Virus record (IMG/VR): IMGVR_UViG_3300025585_000150
Span: 1 to 25,559 of that record
DNA length: 25,559 nucleotides
Direction: 5' to 3' (one strand)
Origin: a virus
Shown here: positions 13,428 to 21,829 of the stretch, piece by piece
Position numbering within the stretch: position 1 is the first letter of the stretch
Layout of the letters: each line of letters opens with the position of its first letter
Program-made: the position numbers and the translations under genes
The notes under the pieces: generated by a model
What the model was told of the DNA's origin: nothing
What the model saw: only the letters and a program-made list of their open reading frames with translations
Databases searched by the model: none

Positions 13428-13826
13428 ATGGCGTCAAAGCCACAAAACTCCGGTCTTTGGGGCCGCGCCAAGGCTGCTGCCAGAGCCAAGTTTGACGTTT
13501 ACCCGTCTGCTTATGCCAATGCTTGGGCATCCAAGTGGTACAAGCAGCATGGAGGTAAATGGTCCGGTGATGACAACCGAGTTAACAAAGCGTCTGGCGG
13601 CGGACTTGGAAAATGGTTCGCAGAAGACTGGCGTGATGTGAAAACTGGTGAGGAATGTGGTAGGATTCCCGGTGAAAAGGGCAAAAGGCCATACCCGGCA
13701 TGTCGCCCTGCCGCTGCTGCCAAATCAATGAGTAGCTCGCAGAAGGAGACAATGGCTAAGAAGAAAACTGGCCCCGCTAGGAAATCTTGGCCTGTATCTC
13801 CATCCGGCGTGAAAAAGGAAAGCTGA
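13428..13826 (+). CDS. Small conserved protein, DUF5872-like
   Basis: The 132-residue protein has FDVYPSAYANAWASKWYK (22-39), LGKWFAEDWRDV (60-71), then Cys77 and Cys92 in ECGRIPGEKGKRPYPACRP. This matches what is remembered of DUF5872-type proteins, small basic proteins found in phages and large DNA viruses. An SGGGLGKW segment again carries a GG motif. The C-terminus is Lys-rich. It starts 1 nt after the previous stop. Function is unknown; a profile search would settle the family. Confidence 0.7.
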   Translation: MASKPQNSGLWGRAKAAARAKFDVYPSAYANAWASKWYKQHGGKWSGDDNRVNKASGGGLGKWFAEDWRDVKTGEECGRIPGEKGKRPYPACRPAAAAKSMSSSQKETMAKKKTGPARKSWPVSPSGVKKES

Positions 13827-13827
13827 A

Positions 13828-14154
13828 ATGCAGTACCGCACTATTTCTCTGACCGATGAAGGCCGCAGCGAGGTTATTGCTGTTGATGACTTCCAGACGC
13901 CTTTCAACCTTGGTCTGGCGGCAAATATCACGGCTGGCACGCCCACGTTCAGCATCCAGTACTCCTTGGATGATCCTAATGCTGTCGGCTATGACAAGGA
14001 CACGGCTCTGTGGTTCAGCGTCACCGGTCTTTCCGGTGTCACGGCGGACACCGCTGTTGGCATGACCATTCCTTGCCGCGCCATCAGCATCTACATGGCG
14101 ACCGGTCAGACGGGCACTGTGGAACTTAAAGTCGTTCAGGCTGGCCCCGCCTAA
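13828..14154 (+). CDS. Beta-rich virion protein
   Basis: The 108-residue protein has alternating beta strands: QYRTISLTDEGRSEVIAVDD, FNLGLAANITAGTPTFSIQY, MTIPCRAISIYMATGQTGTV, then ELKVVQ. It resembles single-domain virion proteins that lie just before the connector gene in related podoviruses. It starts 1 nt after the preceding stop with GGAAAG as ribosome site. Function is unknown beyond a likely structural role. Confidence 0.7.
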   Translation: MQYRTISLTDEGRSEVIAVDDFQTPFNLGLAANITAGTPTFSIQYSLDDPNAVGYDKDTALWFSVTGLSGVTADTAVGMTIPCRAISIYMATGQTGTVELKVVQAGPA

Positions 14155-14166
14155 TAGGAGAGCCGG

Positions 14167-14856
14167 ATGACAACCAGCGGGACGTACACGTTCAATCCGT
14201 CTTTGGGCGAGCTGACCCTGTATGCGTACAACCTGATCGGTTTGCGCAACACGTCGCTCGTGCAGGAACATATGCAGACGGCCCGCATGGCGACCAACCT
14301 GCTTCTGGCGAGGTGGTCTAACCAAGGCGTAAATCTTTGGGCTGTTGATCTTGAAACGGTTCCGCTGGTTCAGGGCACGTCTACTTATAACGTGCCTGCC
14401 GACACCGTCATGATCTTGGACGCTTACATCACGATTGCGCAGGGTAATTCTAATACTGACCGTATTATTTTGCCGATCTCGCGCACGGAATATGCGTCCT
14501 ATCCCAATAAAGAACAGCAGGGCTTTCCAACCACGTATTGGTTTGATCGCCTGCTTGATCCCACGATTACGCTTTGGCCCGTGCCAGATGGCGGCGAGGC
14601 AACCACGCTGAAGTACTACCGTGTCAGGCGTCTTCAGGATGCCAATTACACGGCGGGTCAGACGGTTGAAATCCCGTATCTGTGGCTGGAGGCGTTTGCT
14701 TACGGTCTTGCCACGAGGCTAGCGCAGGTCTGGTCGCCTGAAAAGGTCCAGATCATGAAGCCGTTTGCTGACGAGGCGTATCAAATCGCTGCGGATCAGA
14801 ACACTGAGTACGTCTCTCAGTACATCTCTCCGCAAATTCAGGGGTACTTTAGGTGA
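14167..14856 (+). CDS. Head-to-tail connector, P22 gp4-like
   Basis: The 229-residue protein starts FNPSLGELTLYAYNLIGLRN and continues with helical HMQTARMATNLLLARWSNQG and a small beta domain (VQGTSTYNVPADTVMILDAY). It has the WFDRLLDPTITLWPVPDGG segment and ends in helices (LWLEAFAYGLATRLAQVWSP). This order, alpha then beta then alpha, is that of P22 gp4-type adaptors, which bind the portal and seal the head. AGGAGAG precedes the ATG. Gene order (after capsid, before tail) agrees. Confidence 0.75.
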   Translation: MTTSGTYTFNPSLGELTLYAYNLIGLRNTSLVQEHMQTARMATNLLLARWSNQGVNLWAVDLETVPLVQGTSTYNVPADTVMILDAYITIAQGNSNTDRIILPISRTEYASYPNKEQQGFPTTYWFDRLLDPTITLWPVPDGGEATTLKYYRVRRLQDANYTAGQTVEIPYLWLEAFAYGLATRLAQVWSPEKVQIMKPFADEAYQIAADQNTEYVSQYISPQIQGYFR

Positions 14857-15590
14857 GGCCACACGGTCGCGCATCGGTAAGCTCTACCAACCCGCGTGCC
14901 TTTGGCATCTGCGACCGCTGTGGCTTTTTGTATAATCACCATGAGCTTCAGTGGCAGTTTGACTATCGTGGCGCTGCCCTGATGAACATCCGCATCTTGG
15001 TATGCGAGACGTGCCTTGATGTGCCTCAGAATCAGCTTCGGAACATCATCATTCCGGCTGATCCAACGCCCATCATGAACGCCCGTATTCAGGATTATGT
15101 CACGGCGGAAACCAATAACCGCTATACATCCAGTCAGGTTTTGCAGGTCTCTGCGGCCTCTGGCACGGGTTCTGTCGCCACGCTGACGTTCCCAGTGCCG
15201 TTGTCTCTGACTCCAATTACCGTTGGCAGCACTATTGTGGTGTCTGGCATGGAGCCCGCCACGTACAATGGCACCTATGTTGTCACGGCCTCCAGCAACT
15301 CTGGGTCGTACACGGTGTCATTTGCCAGCAATGCCACGGGGAGCATGACGCACGCTGGCTCGGTGGCGATCAACATTGATCCCATTACCGGCCTGCCCAT
15401 GGGCAACACCCAGAACCGAATCACTCAGAGCAGCCAGAACCGCGTCACCCAGACCACTGGCGAGCCCCCGTTTGGCCTCAATGAAGAGCCGGGCACGAGC
15501 CTATTTGTGCCTGACGATATTGGTGGCAATGACCCCGGCTTGCCGTATAATTTCAACCAAGTTCCGAAGACGGGTCCGTTAAATGGCTAA
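14853..15590 (+). CDS. Zn-ribbon protein with inserted beta domain
   Basis: The 245-residue protein has a Zn-ribbon signature, CDRC (Cys20/23) and CETC (Cys51/54), in the context [13 protein letters not shown]. Such proteins are common between connector and tail genes. Residues about 95-175 form a separate beta domain ([20 protein letters not shown]), an insert also seen in other phage virion proteins. The end is Asn/Gln-rich ([20 protein letters not shown]). The start is GTG at 14853, overlapping the connector stop; this keeps the cysteine motif complete. It overlaps the following fibre gene by 8 nt. Confidence 0.7.
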   Translation: MRPHGRASVSSTNPRAFGICDRCGFLYNHHELQWQFDYRGAALMNIRILVCETCLDVPQNQLRNIIIPADPTPIMNARIQDYVTAETNNRYTSSQVLQVSAASGTGSVATLTFPVPLSLTPITVGSTIVVSGMEPATYNGTYVVTASSNSGSYTVSFASNATGSMTHAGSVAINIDPITGLPMGNTQNRITQSSQNRVTQTTGEPPFGLNEEPGTSLFVPDDIGGNDPGLPYNFNQVPKTGPLNG

Positions 15591-18075
15591 CATCCAGATT
15601 CCAAACCTTCCCGTTGCCGTGTCTCTGAATGGCACGGAGGAGATGGAACTTGTTCAGTCCGGCGTATCCGTCCGCGCTACGACTCAACAAATTGCTGATT
15701 TGCAGGGTGTTGGCCCCACGGGCCCTACGGGTGCTGTTGGTCCGACCGGCCCCACGGGCGTGACTGGCCCGACCGGCCCAACTGGGGCAACTGGTCCTAC
15801 CGGAACCCCCGGCAACTCAACCAGCTTGTTTCTGTTTCAAGCTAATACGGCTTCCACCAGCGGCTATCCGGGTGATGGATATATCCTCTGGAATAACGCT
15901 ACCCAAACGTCGGCCACGCAGCTTAACATCAGCCATCTGACCGATAACGGCATTGACGTAGATATTTTTCTCTCGCTGCTGACGATTGGCGAGAGAATTA
16001 TTGTTCAAGACCAATCGGCCAGCGCCAACTATCAGACGTTCACGATTACTGGTGCGCCGACTTCAGTTAACCCCGGCTCCCCAACTGCTTATTGGACCTA
16101 TCCTGTCAGCCTTTTCTCGTCTGGCGGCACGGGAACCACTGGATTTTCTTTCGGCCTTCCGCTGTTCTTAGCTCTAATTGTTGGTCAGGCTGGCCCGACC
16201 GGCCCGACTGGTAACAATGGCCCGACCGGTCCTACGGGCGTTGGGGGTGCTACCGGCCCTACGGGCGCGACTGGCCCCAGCGGCGGCACGAGCTATACGG
16301 AATCACCTACTCCCCCACTAAGCCCGGTGGTTGGCGACCGTTGGCTCGATACTGATTCTGGTATCGAGTACACATGGATTTCTGATGCCAGCGGCGCGCA
16401 GTGGGTGGAGATCAACACCTCTGGCTTCATTGGGCCAAGCGGTCCTACGGGTGCGACTGGCCCCACTGGAGCGACCGGTGCTGTTGGCCCTACTGGCCCG
16501 ACCGGATCGGTTGGCTCCACGGGTCCCACGGGTCCAACCGGCGTTTCTGGCCCGACTGGACCTACGGGTGCGGCTTCTACGGTGGCTGGTCCCACTGGAC
16601 CTACCGGCCCGACAGGCGTTTCCGGCCCTACCGGCTCTGGAGGTCCAACCGGACCCACTGGCGCGGCTTCTACTGTGGCTGGTCCGACCGGACCTACCGG
16701 TGCTACTGGCGCAGTTGGCCCCACCGGCCCCGGCGGCGCGCTTGCCAGCTATGGCTCGTTCTTCAGTGACGTTGACCAGACGGCGACGGTAAACACACCG
16801 ACGCCGATGACGCTGAACAACACAGCGGGCGCGACTAACATCTCTATCGTGTCAAACTCGCGGATTACGTTTGCTGCGGGCGGCACGTTTGACATTCAGT
16901 TCTCCGCTCAATTCCACAACACGGGCGGCGGCGGCTCTGGGCAGACGGTCAACATCTGGTTCCGCAAGAACGGTGTGGACATTCCAAGCTCTGACACCAA
17001 ACTGACGGTTCCAAGCAATGCGCCGTATGTTGTGGCGGCATGGGATTATCTGGATACGTTCGTAGCGGGCGACTACGTTGAACTGATATGGATGACGGAC
17101 AACGCCTCCATCATCCTTGAGCATGAGCCGATTGGGGCGCTTAATCCGGCCATCCCGTCTCTCATTGTCAGCGTTATGCAGGTCATGTACCTGCAAGTTG
17201 GTCCTACCGGCCCCACGGGCGCGGGAGCTACTGGCCCGACCGGTCCTACAGGCGCTACCGGCAGCGCAGGCATTGATGGCCCCACAGGACCCACCGGCGT
17301 AGCGGGCGCATCTGGTCCTACAGGCCCCACGGGAGCCAACGGCATTGATGGGCCTACTGGCCCTACGGGCGTGGCTGGACCTACCGGCCCAACGGGCGCT
17401 AATGGTATTGACGGCCCCACAGGGCCCACTGGTGTCGCTGGTCCGACTGGTCCAACTGGCACTGCGGGCGTTGACGGCCCGACCGGGCCAACTGGAACTG
17501 CGGGTGTTGCTGGCCCCACGGGCCCAACGGGTGATATTGGACCCACTGGCCCTACGGGAGCCGCTTCTACTGTAGCGGGTCCGACTGGCCCGACCGGTAC
17601 AGCCGGAACGGCTGGTCCCACGGGTCCTACTGGCCCGACTGGCGTTGCGTCCTACACCCGCACATCCTTCACGGCTACCGGCGGTCAGACGACGTTCTCG
17701 GTCACGTATACCGTGGGCTACATTGAGGTCTACGTTAACGGCGTATTCCTAAATGGCTCTGACTATACGGCCACCACGGGCACGGATGTTGTCCTTGCCA
17801 CGGCGTGTACGGCTGGCGATATTGTTGAGTTTGTCGCCATCTCTGTGAACACGTTCGGCGCTGGCCCGATTGGCCCGACTGGTCCTACGGGCGCGAGCGG
17901 CCCCACTGGCTTCTCGCCGCTGGTGGCTAACGACGCGATCATTCTTAACTACACAACGATCTCGGCTAACTACACGATGCCCACTTCTTACAATGGCATC
18001 TCTGTCGGCCCGATCACGATTGGCAGCGGGGCGACAGTGACGATTTCCTCGGGACAGCGCTGGGTGGTGATCTGA
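15583..18075 (+). CDS. Large collagen-like / C1q-like tail fibre
   Basis: The 830-residue fibre starts with an anchor (1-42, [20 protein letters not shown]). Collagen-like Gly-X-Y runs lie at 44-77, 203-234, 283-385, 539-688 and 761-776. Between them are globular beta domains: 78-202; 237-279 ([16 protein letters not shown]); a C1q/TNF-like domain at 388-538 ([27 protein letters not shown]); 690-756 ([19 protein letters not shown]); and an end domain at 778-830. Collagen triple helices form stiff trimeric stalks. The protein probably radiates from the tail and may bind the host surface. It overlaps its upstream neighbour by 8 nt and its downstream neighbour by 1 nt. Confidence 0.85.
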   Translation: MANIQIPNLPVAVSLNGTEEMELVQSGVSVRATTQQIADLQGVGPTGPTGAVGPTGPTGVTGPTGPTGATGPTGTPGNSTSLFLFQANTASTSGYPGDGYILWNNATQTSATQLNISHLTDNGIDVDIFLSLLTIGERIIVQDQSASANYQTFTITGAPTSVNPGSPTAYWTYPVSLFSSGGTGTTGFSFGLPLFLALIVGQAGPTGPTGNNGPTGPTGVGGATGPTGATGPSGGTSYTESPTPPLSPVVGDRWLDTDSGIEYTWISDASGAQWVEINTSGFIGPSGPTGATGPTGATGAVGPTGPTGSVGSTGPTGPTGVSGPTGPTGAASTVAGPTGPTGPTGVSGPTGSGGPTGPTGAASTVAGPTGPTGATGAVGPTGPGGALASYGSFFSDVDQTATVNTPTPMTLNNTAGATNISIVSNSRITFAAGGTFDIQFSAQFHNTGGGGSGQTVNIWFRKNGVDIPSSDTKLTVPSNAPYVVAAWDYLDTFVAGDYVELIWMTDNASIILEHEPIGALNPAIPSLIVSVMQVMYLQVGPTGPTGAGATGPTGPTGATGSAGIDGPTGPTGVAGASGPTGPTGANGIDGPTGPTGVAGPTGPTGANGIDGPTGPTGVAGPTGPTGTAGVDGPTGPTGTAGVAGPTGPTGDIGPTGPTGAASTVAGPTGPTGTAGTAGPTGPTGPTGVASYTRTSFTATGGQTTFSVTYTVGYIEVYVNGVFLNGSDYTATTGTDVVLATACTAGDIVEFVAISVNTFGAGPIGPTGPTGASGPTGFSPLVANDAIILNYTTISANYTMPTSYNGISVGPITIGSGATVTISSGQRWVVI
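15712..17910. repeat. Collagen-type GPTGPTG coding repeats
   Basis: Five blocks of Gly-X-Y lie at about 15712-15813, 16189-16284, 16429-16737, 17197-17646 and 17863-17910. Higher-order units are visible: a 21-residue unit based on [21 protein letters not shown] (residues 578-598 and 599-619, a diverged third at 620-640), and [13 protein letters not shown] three times (from residues 324, 354 and 653). Codons vary between copies. Confidence 0.85.
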
Positions 18076-18551
18076 TGAGTACGATTGCTGCGGGAACCAC
18101 TGGCACAACCGCCCTGCAAAGCACGGGCGACACGACCGGCAATCTGGTTTTCCAGACTAATGGCACCACGACTGCGCTGACGTTAACCAGCGCACAGGCG
18201 GCAAACTTTACGGGCGTCGTGTCGGATTCGGCTGGTAAACTGCGCGCTATTCCTCAGTCTGGATCGGCTAAGACCAGCAGCTATACGCTGGCTACCGGTG
18301 ACGTGGGTGAGTTCATTCAGGTCAGCACCGGCGGCAGCATTGTTATCCCTGACGCGACGTTTTCAACGGGTGACGTGGTGTCGGTGTTCAACAACACGTC
18401 TGGCAGCATTACGATCACTTGCACGATCACCACGGCCTACATTGGCGGCACGGACGCTGACAAGGCGACCGTTTCCCTCGCCACGAGAGGTGTCTGCACC
18501 ATTCTGTTCATCTCTGGCACGGTCTGCGTGATTACGGGGAACGTCTCGTGA
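18075..18551 (+). CDS. Fibre-type protein, cassette 1 (C-terminal type A)
   Basis: The 158-residue protein has an N-terminal segment with TALQSTGDTTGNLVFQTNG and TTTALTLTSAQAANF. Its C-terminal beta domain (type A) runs from IPQSGSAKTSSYTL (about 59) through GDVVSVFNNTSGSITITCTI to the end GTVCVITGNVS. The type A domain recurs, highly similar, at the C-terminus of the gene at 24676-25461. The N-terminal segment is related to that of the gene at 21245. ATG overlaps the upstream stop (TGATG), and the downstream GTG overlaps this stop by 4 nt, so translation is coupled in a chain. Confidence 0.7.
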   Translation: MSTIAAGTTGTTALQSTGDTTGNLVFQTNGTTTALTLTSAQAANFTGVVSDSAGKLRAIPQSGSAKTSSYTLATGDVGEFIQVSTGGSIVIPDATFSTGDVVSVFNNTSGSITITCTITTAYIGGTDADKATVSLATRGVCTILFISGTVCVITGNVS

Positions 18552-19399
18552 GCGGCATCCACCTCGCTCTTCTTGGTAGTCAATTTGGCAATGCAGGAAA
18601 TGCCCCGCCAACAGTAGAGTATTTGGTTGTTGCAGGTGGTGGGGCCGGTGGAGGAAACGCTGGCGGTGGCGGCGGCGCTGGAGGCATGAGAACAGCGTCC
18701 GGGTTTGCTGTTTCATCTGGTTCAGCAATAACCGTTACTGTAGGCGCGGGTGGGGCAATTGGCGCAAGCTTAGGTAGAGGCTCAAGCGGCAGTAATTCTG
18801 TTTTTAGTACAATTACATCCACGGGTGGCGGCGGCGGCGGTGCTGGCCGTAGTGGCTCAAACGCGAATGGGCTTGCTGGTGGATCGGGTGGTGGAGCTGG
18901 ATCAGCAGGGTCGTCAGGGGGCGTTGGAACAAGCGGGGAAGGTAATAATGGTGGGAACCCTTATGATGGAGGCGGTTCCGATGAAAACGGCGGCGGCGGC
19001 GGCGGCAAGAATGGGAATGGAGGAAGTGCTTCCTCTAATCAGGCAGGATCAGGTGGTTCTGGGGTTTCTTCTTCTATAAGTGGCGCTTCTGTTAATTATG
19101 CAGGTGGTGGCGGCGGTGGCGCTAATGCCGGAAGCGCGGGGAGCGGTGGCTCTGGTGGTGGAGGAGATGGCGGAAGGGCAACTACTGTAGGTCAGGCCGG
19201 GACAGCTAATACCGGCGGTGGCGGCGGTGCTGGGGGCGGAAGTGATGTCGCCGCCGGGGCGGGTGGATCGGGCGTCGTAATTGTCCGTTATGCTGACACA
19301 TACTCAGCCGCGACATCAACAACAGGCTCCCCAACAATCACTGTTTCTGGCGGCTTCCGCATTTATCGCTGGACCGGTAGCGGTTCCATTACGTTCTAG
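18548..19399 (+). CDS. Glycine-rich candidate tip/adhesin, cassette 1
   Basis: The 283-residue protein has a short leader (MSGIHLALLGSQFGNAG), then PPTVEYLVVAGGGAGGG, a long glycine-rich body with GGGGGGAGRSG-type runs, and a compact C-terminus (IVRYADTYSAATSTTGSPT ... YRWTGSGSITF). Known glycine-rich phage adhesins such as S16 gp38 fold such runs into polyglycine II helices at the tip of a fibre; that role is inferred here. The start is GTG at 18548, overlapping the preceding stop. The body and C-terminus are close to the gene at 23776. Confidence 0.7.
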   Translation: MSGIHLALLGSQFGNAGNAPPTVEYLVVAGGGAGGGNAGGGGGAGGMRTASGFAVSSGSAITVTVGAGGAIGASLGRGSSGSNSVFSTITSTGGGGGGAGRSGSNANGLAGGSGGGAGSAGSSGGVGTSGEGNNGGNPYDGGGSDENGGGGGGKNGNGGSASSNQAGSGGSGVSSSISGASVNYAGGGGGGANAGSAGSGGSGGGGDGGRATTVGQAGTANTGGGGGAGGGSDVAAGAGGSGVVIVRYADTYSAATSTTGSPTITVSGGFRIYRWTGSGSITF

Positions 19400-19408
19400 G
19401 AGTAAGAA

Positions 19409-19933
19409 ATGCCTGTAACGATAGTTGGCAGCAACACCCCTACCGCTGGCGGGGTTGGCTATGGCGATGGCGCTAATGTTGCCTTCACAGGTGCCGGAAC
19501 CTCTGGTCAGGTGCTTGTCTCCAATGGCTCCAGCGCGCCCGGCTTCTCGTCTACCATCTCTAGTGCCACTCTTTCTAGCCCGACGCTGACCAATCCAACC
19601 GTTAGCGCGTACACGGAAACCGTGGTCGCCCTTGGTACTGTGACAAGTTCTGCGACGATTGCGATCTCGGCTGGCACGGTCATCACGGCGACCCTTACTG
19701 CCTCTACGGCCTGCACGTTCACAATGCCGACCGCCACGGCTGGTAAATCATTTGTCCTGCTTCTCAAGCAAGCCGCCAGCACAGGTAATGGCACAGCGAC
19801 TTTCACTGGTGTAAAATGGCCCACGGCTGGCGCACCGACGATCACCGCTACCGCTGGTAAGATGGACATTTTGACGTTCATCTCTGACGGAACCAACTGG
19901 TATGGCACTTACGTTCAGGGGTATACGCCGTAA
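19409..19933 (+). CDS. Fibre-type protein, cassette 2
   Basis: The 174-residue protein has an N-terminus with GVGYGDGANVAFTGAGTSGQ and SNGSSAPGFSSTIS, common in phage fibre stalks. The C-terminal beta domain includes STACTFTMPTATAGKSFVLL, FTGVKWPTAGAPTITATAGK and DILTFISDGTNWYGTYVQGY. This resembles widespread fibre-end domains (WPxxxAPT...DILTF.SDG) but differs from types A and B of the neighbouring cassettes. AGGAGTAAG precedes the ATG. Its stop overlaps the next ATG by 1 nt (TAATG). Confidence 0.7.
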   Translation: MPVTIVGSNTPTAGGVGYGDGANVAFTGAGTSGQVLVSNGSSAPGFSSTISSATLSSPTLTNPTVSAYTETVVALGTVTSSATIAISAGTVITATLTASTACTFTMPTATAGKSFVLLLKQAASTGNGTATFTGVKWPTAGAPTITATAGKMDILTFISDGTNWYGTYVQGYTP

Positions 19934-20841
19934 TGTTTGCCGCCAAAAACATGCAGTTTTCTTCTTCTACCGCAGCGGCGGTGAGGTCTTTTACGATCTC
20001 CCCGGCTGTAGCGGGGAAATCTACATGGAACTTGGACACTGACGGGCCGTTGACGCTCTCTGCGTATGGGGACTGGACAATTGTGCCGACCGGCACCTTT
20101 TCTGCCACGGTAAAAATGTGGGGCGGCGGCGGCGGGCGAGGCAATAACACTGGAGCTACGGGCGGTGGCGGTGGCGCTGCCACGGGAACGGTTTCTTTTA
20201 CCGGTTCAACAACGCACCTTTTGTCTGTAGGCCAAGGTGGTCAGTACGGTAATCCGTCTGCGGCAGCTTTCAACGGTGGTGGACCCGGCAAAGGAAGCTC
20301 GCAAAACGCAGGCGGCGGCGCTGGTTACACTGGCATTTTCCGCAATTCCAAAACCCAAGGCAACGCCGTCCTTATGGCAGGCGGCGGCGGCGGAAATGGA
20401 TATTCTTTTGGCACCAATCAGGGCAATGGTGGTGCGGGTGGCGGCAGTAGCGGTCAGTCAGGTTATGGGGGTTCTGCGGCGGGTGATGTAAACAATCAAG
20501 GGACGCAATCCGCAGGCGGACCTAGCGGCAGCGGATCGGCCTCTAATGGGTCGGCGCTACAGGGTGGTGACGGAACCGGCGGCAGCTATAATGGCGGCGG
20601 CGGTGGTGGTTATTTTGGTGGCGGCGCTGGCGGTACTTTTAGCAGTCCAATTAGCACTAACTACGCAGGCGGCGGCGGCGGCTCTGGATACGTAAACAAC
20701 ACTTACGTTACGAGCAGTACCTTGTATACTGGCAACTACGCAACGCCCGGAAACAGCTCTGACGCGCAGCGCGGGACTTCAGGCGCAGGATCAACTTCTC
20801 AAGACACCAACGGCAATGATGGCCGCATTTACATTGCGTGA
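19933..20841 (+). CDS. Glycine-rich candidate tip, cassette 2 (divergent type)
   Basis: The 302-residue protein has an N-terminal beta domain (1-60, FTISPAVAGKSTWNLDTDGP) followed by a glycine-rich body: MWGGGGGRGNNTGATGGGGG near 62, LMAGGGGGNGY, GGSYNGGGGGGYFGGGAGG and YAGGGGGSGYV. The spacing of Gly runs recalls glycine-rich beta/PGII domains (PF12810-like), including those of ALK/LTK. It lacks the VEYLVVAGGG start of the other Gly-rich genes, so it is a separate lineage. It is a candidate receptor-binding tip for the preceding fibre gene. Confidence 0.65.
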   Translation: MFAAKNMQFSSSTAAAVRSFTISPAVAGKSTWNLDTDGPLTLSAYGDWTIVPTGTFSATVKMWGGGGGRGNNTGATGGGGGAATGTVSFTGSTTHLLSVGQGGQYGNPSAAAFNGGGPGKGSSQNAGGGAGYTGIFRNSKTQGNAVLMAGGGGGNGYSFGTNQGNGGAGGGSSGQSGYGGSAAGDVNNQGTQSAGGPSGSGSASNGSALQGGDGTGGSYNGGGGGGYFGGGAGGTFSSPISTNYAGGGGGSGYVNNTYVTSSTLYTGNYATPGNSSDAQRGTSGAGSTSQDTNGNDGRIYIA

Positions 20842-20850
20842 GGGGATAGA

Positions 20851-21243
20851 ATGGCTCACTTTGCACAACTGGACCCTAGCAGCGTCGTTCTTCAGGTAAT
20901 TGTTGTAAACAACAATGAATTGTTGGACGAGCAAGGAGTTGAGAGCGAGGCTAAAGGTATTGCGTTTTGTCAGTCGCTTTTTGGCCCTGAAACTCTTTGG
21001 GCGCAAACCAGCTATAATGCCAATTTCCGCAAAAACTACGCTGGGATTGGGTTTTCATTTGACGCGGTAAGGAACGCCTTTATTCCGCCAAAGCCTTACC
21101 CCTCATGGGTTCTCAATGAAGAAACTTGCCAGTGGCAGGCACCTATTCCGTACCCGAATGATGGCAATTCATATTATTGGGATGAATCATCTACGGGTTC
21201 TCCAACCTACCAAACGTGGGTTGAGGTAACTTACGAGGTCTAA
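20851..21243 (+). CDS. Conserved phage protein of the MAHFAxLD family
   Basis: The 130-residue protein starts MAHFAQLDPSSVVLQVIVVN and contains KGIAFCQSLFGPETLWAQTS, FRKNYAGIGFSFDAVRNAF, IPPKPYPSWVLNEETCQWQA and PIPYP. This family is very widespread in cyanophages and other environmental phages, where it lies among tail-fibre genes. Its function is not established. GAGGGGATAGA precedes the ATG. It lies 9 nt after cassette 2 and 1 nt before cassette 3. A fibre-assembly or tail-associated role is inference from position. Confidence 0.8.
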   Translation: MAHFAQLDPSSVVLQVIVVNNNELLDEQGVESEAKGIAFCQSLFGPETLWAQTSYNANFRKNYAGIGFSFDAVRNAFIPPKPYPSWVLNEETCQWQAPIPYPNDGNSYYWDESSTGSPTYQTWVEVTYEV

Positions 21244-21244
21244 G

Positions 21245-21820
21245 ATGCCTTCAACGATCAACGCCTCTAATGGAGCTTCAAGCGGCCTGATTTCCACAGG
21301 CGACGCTTCTGGCGTGCTTCAGCTTCAGACCAATAACGGCACTACGGCGCTGACGTTGGGAACGGATCAGTCTGCCACGTTTGCCAATAAGGTGACTATC
21401 ACCGGCACTACGTCGGCGCTTGGTCTGGTTGTGACAAACATGGTGGAGGCGACAACTGTTTCCGCCACGTCAGCAACAGGCACGATCACCTATGACGTGA
21501 CGACCCAATCCATTCTCTACTATACGGTTAACGCTGCGGCTAATTGGACGATGAATTTCCGCGCCAGCAGCGGGACCAGTCTGGACACGGCTATGGCAAC
21601 TGGGCAGACCATCACGGTCGTCTTCCTCGCTACCAATGGGCCGACTGCTTACTACAACAGCGCCGTTCAAATTGATGGCTCGTCCGTTACGCCGAAATAT
21701 CAGGGCGGCACCGCATGGACATCTGGCAACGCTTCCAGCATTGATGCGTACACATACACAATCATCAAGACTGGCTCTGCTACGTTTACCGTGTTGGCTT
21801 CTCAGACTAAGTTTGCGTGA
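21245..21820 (+). CDS. Fibre-type protein, cassette 3 (C-terminal type B)
   Basis: The 191-residue protein has an N-terminal segment SSGLISTGDASGVLQLQTNN GTTALTL, a module related to the start of the gene at 18075. The C-terminal type B domain runs from about residue 68: VSATSATGTITYDVTTQ, then TVVFLATNGPTAYYNSAVQI, DGSSVTPKYQGGTAWTSGN and YTYTIIKTGSATFTVLASQT to KFA. Type B recurs in the gene at 23191. The following gene starts after a 9-nt gap, the same spacing as after the other type B gene. Confidence 0.7.
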   Translation: MPSTINASNGASSGLISTGDASGVLQLQTNNGTTALTLGTDQSATFANKVTITGTTSALGLVVTNMVEATTVSATSATGTITYDVTTQSILYYTVNAAANWTMNFRASSGTSLDTAMATGQTITVVFLATNGPTAYYNSAVQIDGSSVTPKYQGGTAWTSGNASSIDAYTYTIIKTGSATFTVLASQTKFA

Positions 21821-21829
21821 GGTAGCTCC

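Noticed and set aside
15712-17910. CRISPR array or tandem satellite
   Set aside because: Repeat units are in-frame Gly-X-Y codons with codon-level variation and no uniform spacers, so they are coding collagen repeats.
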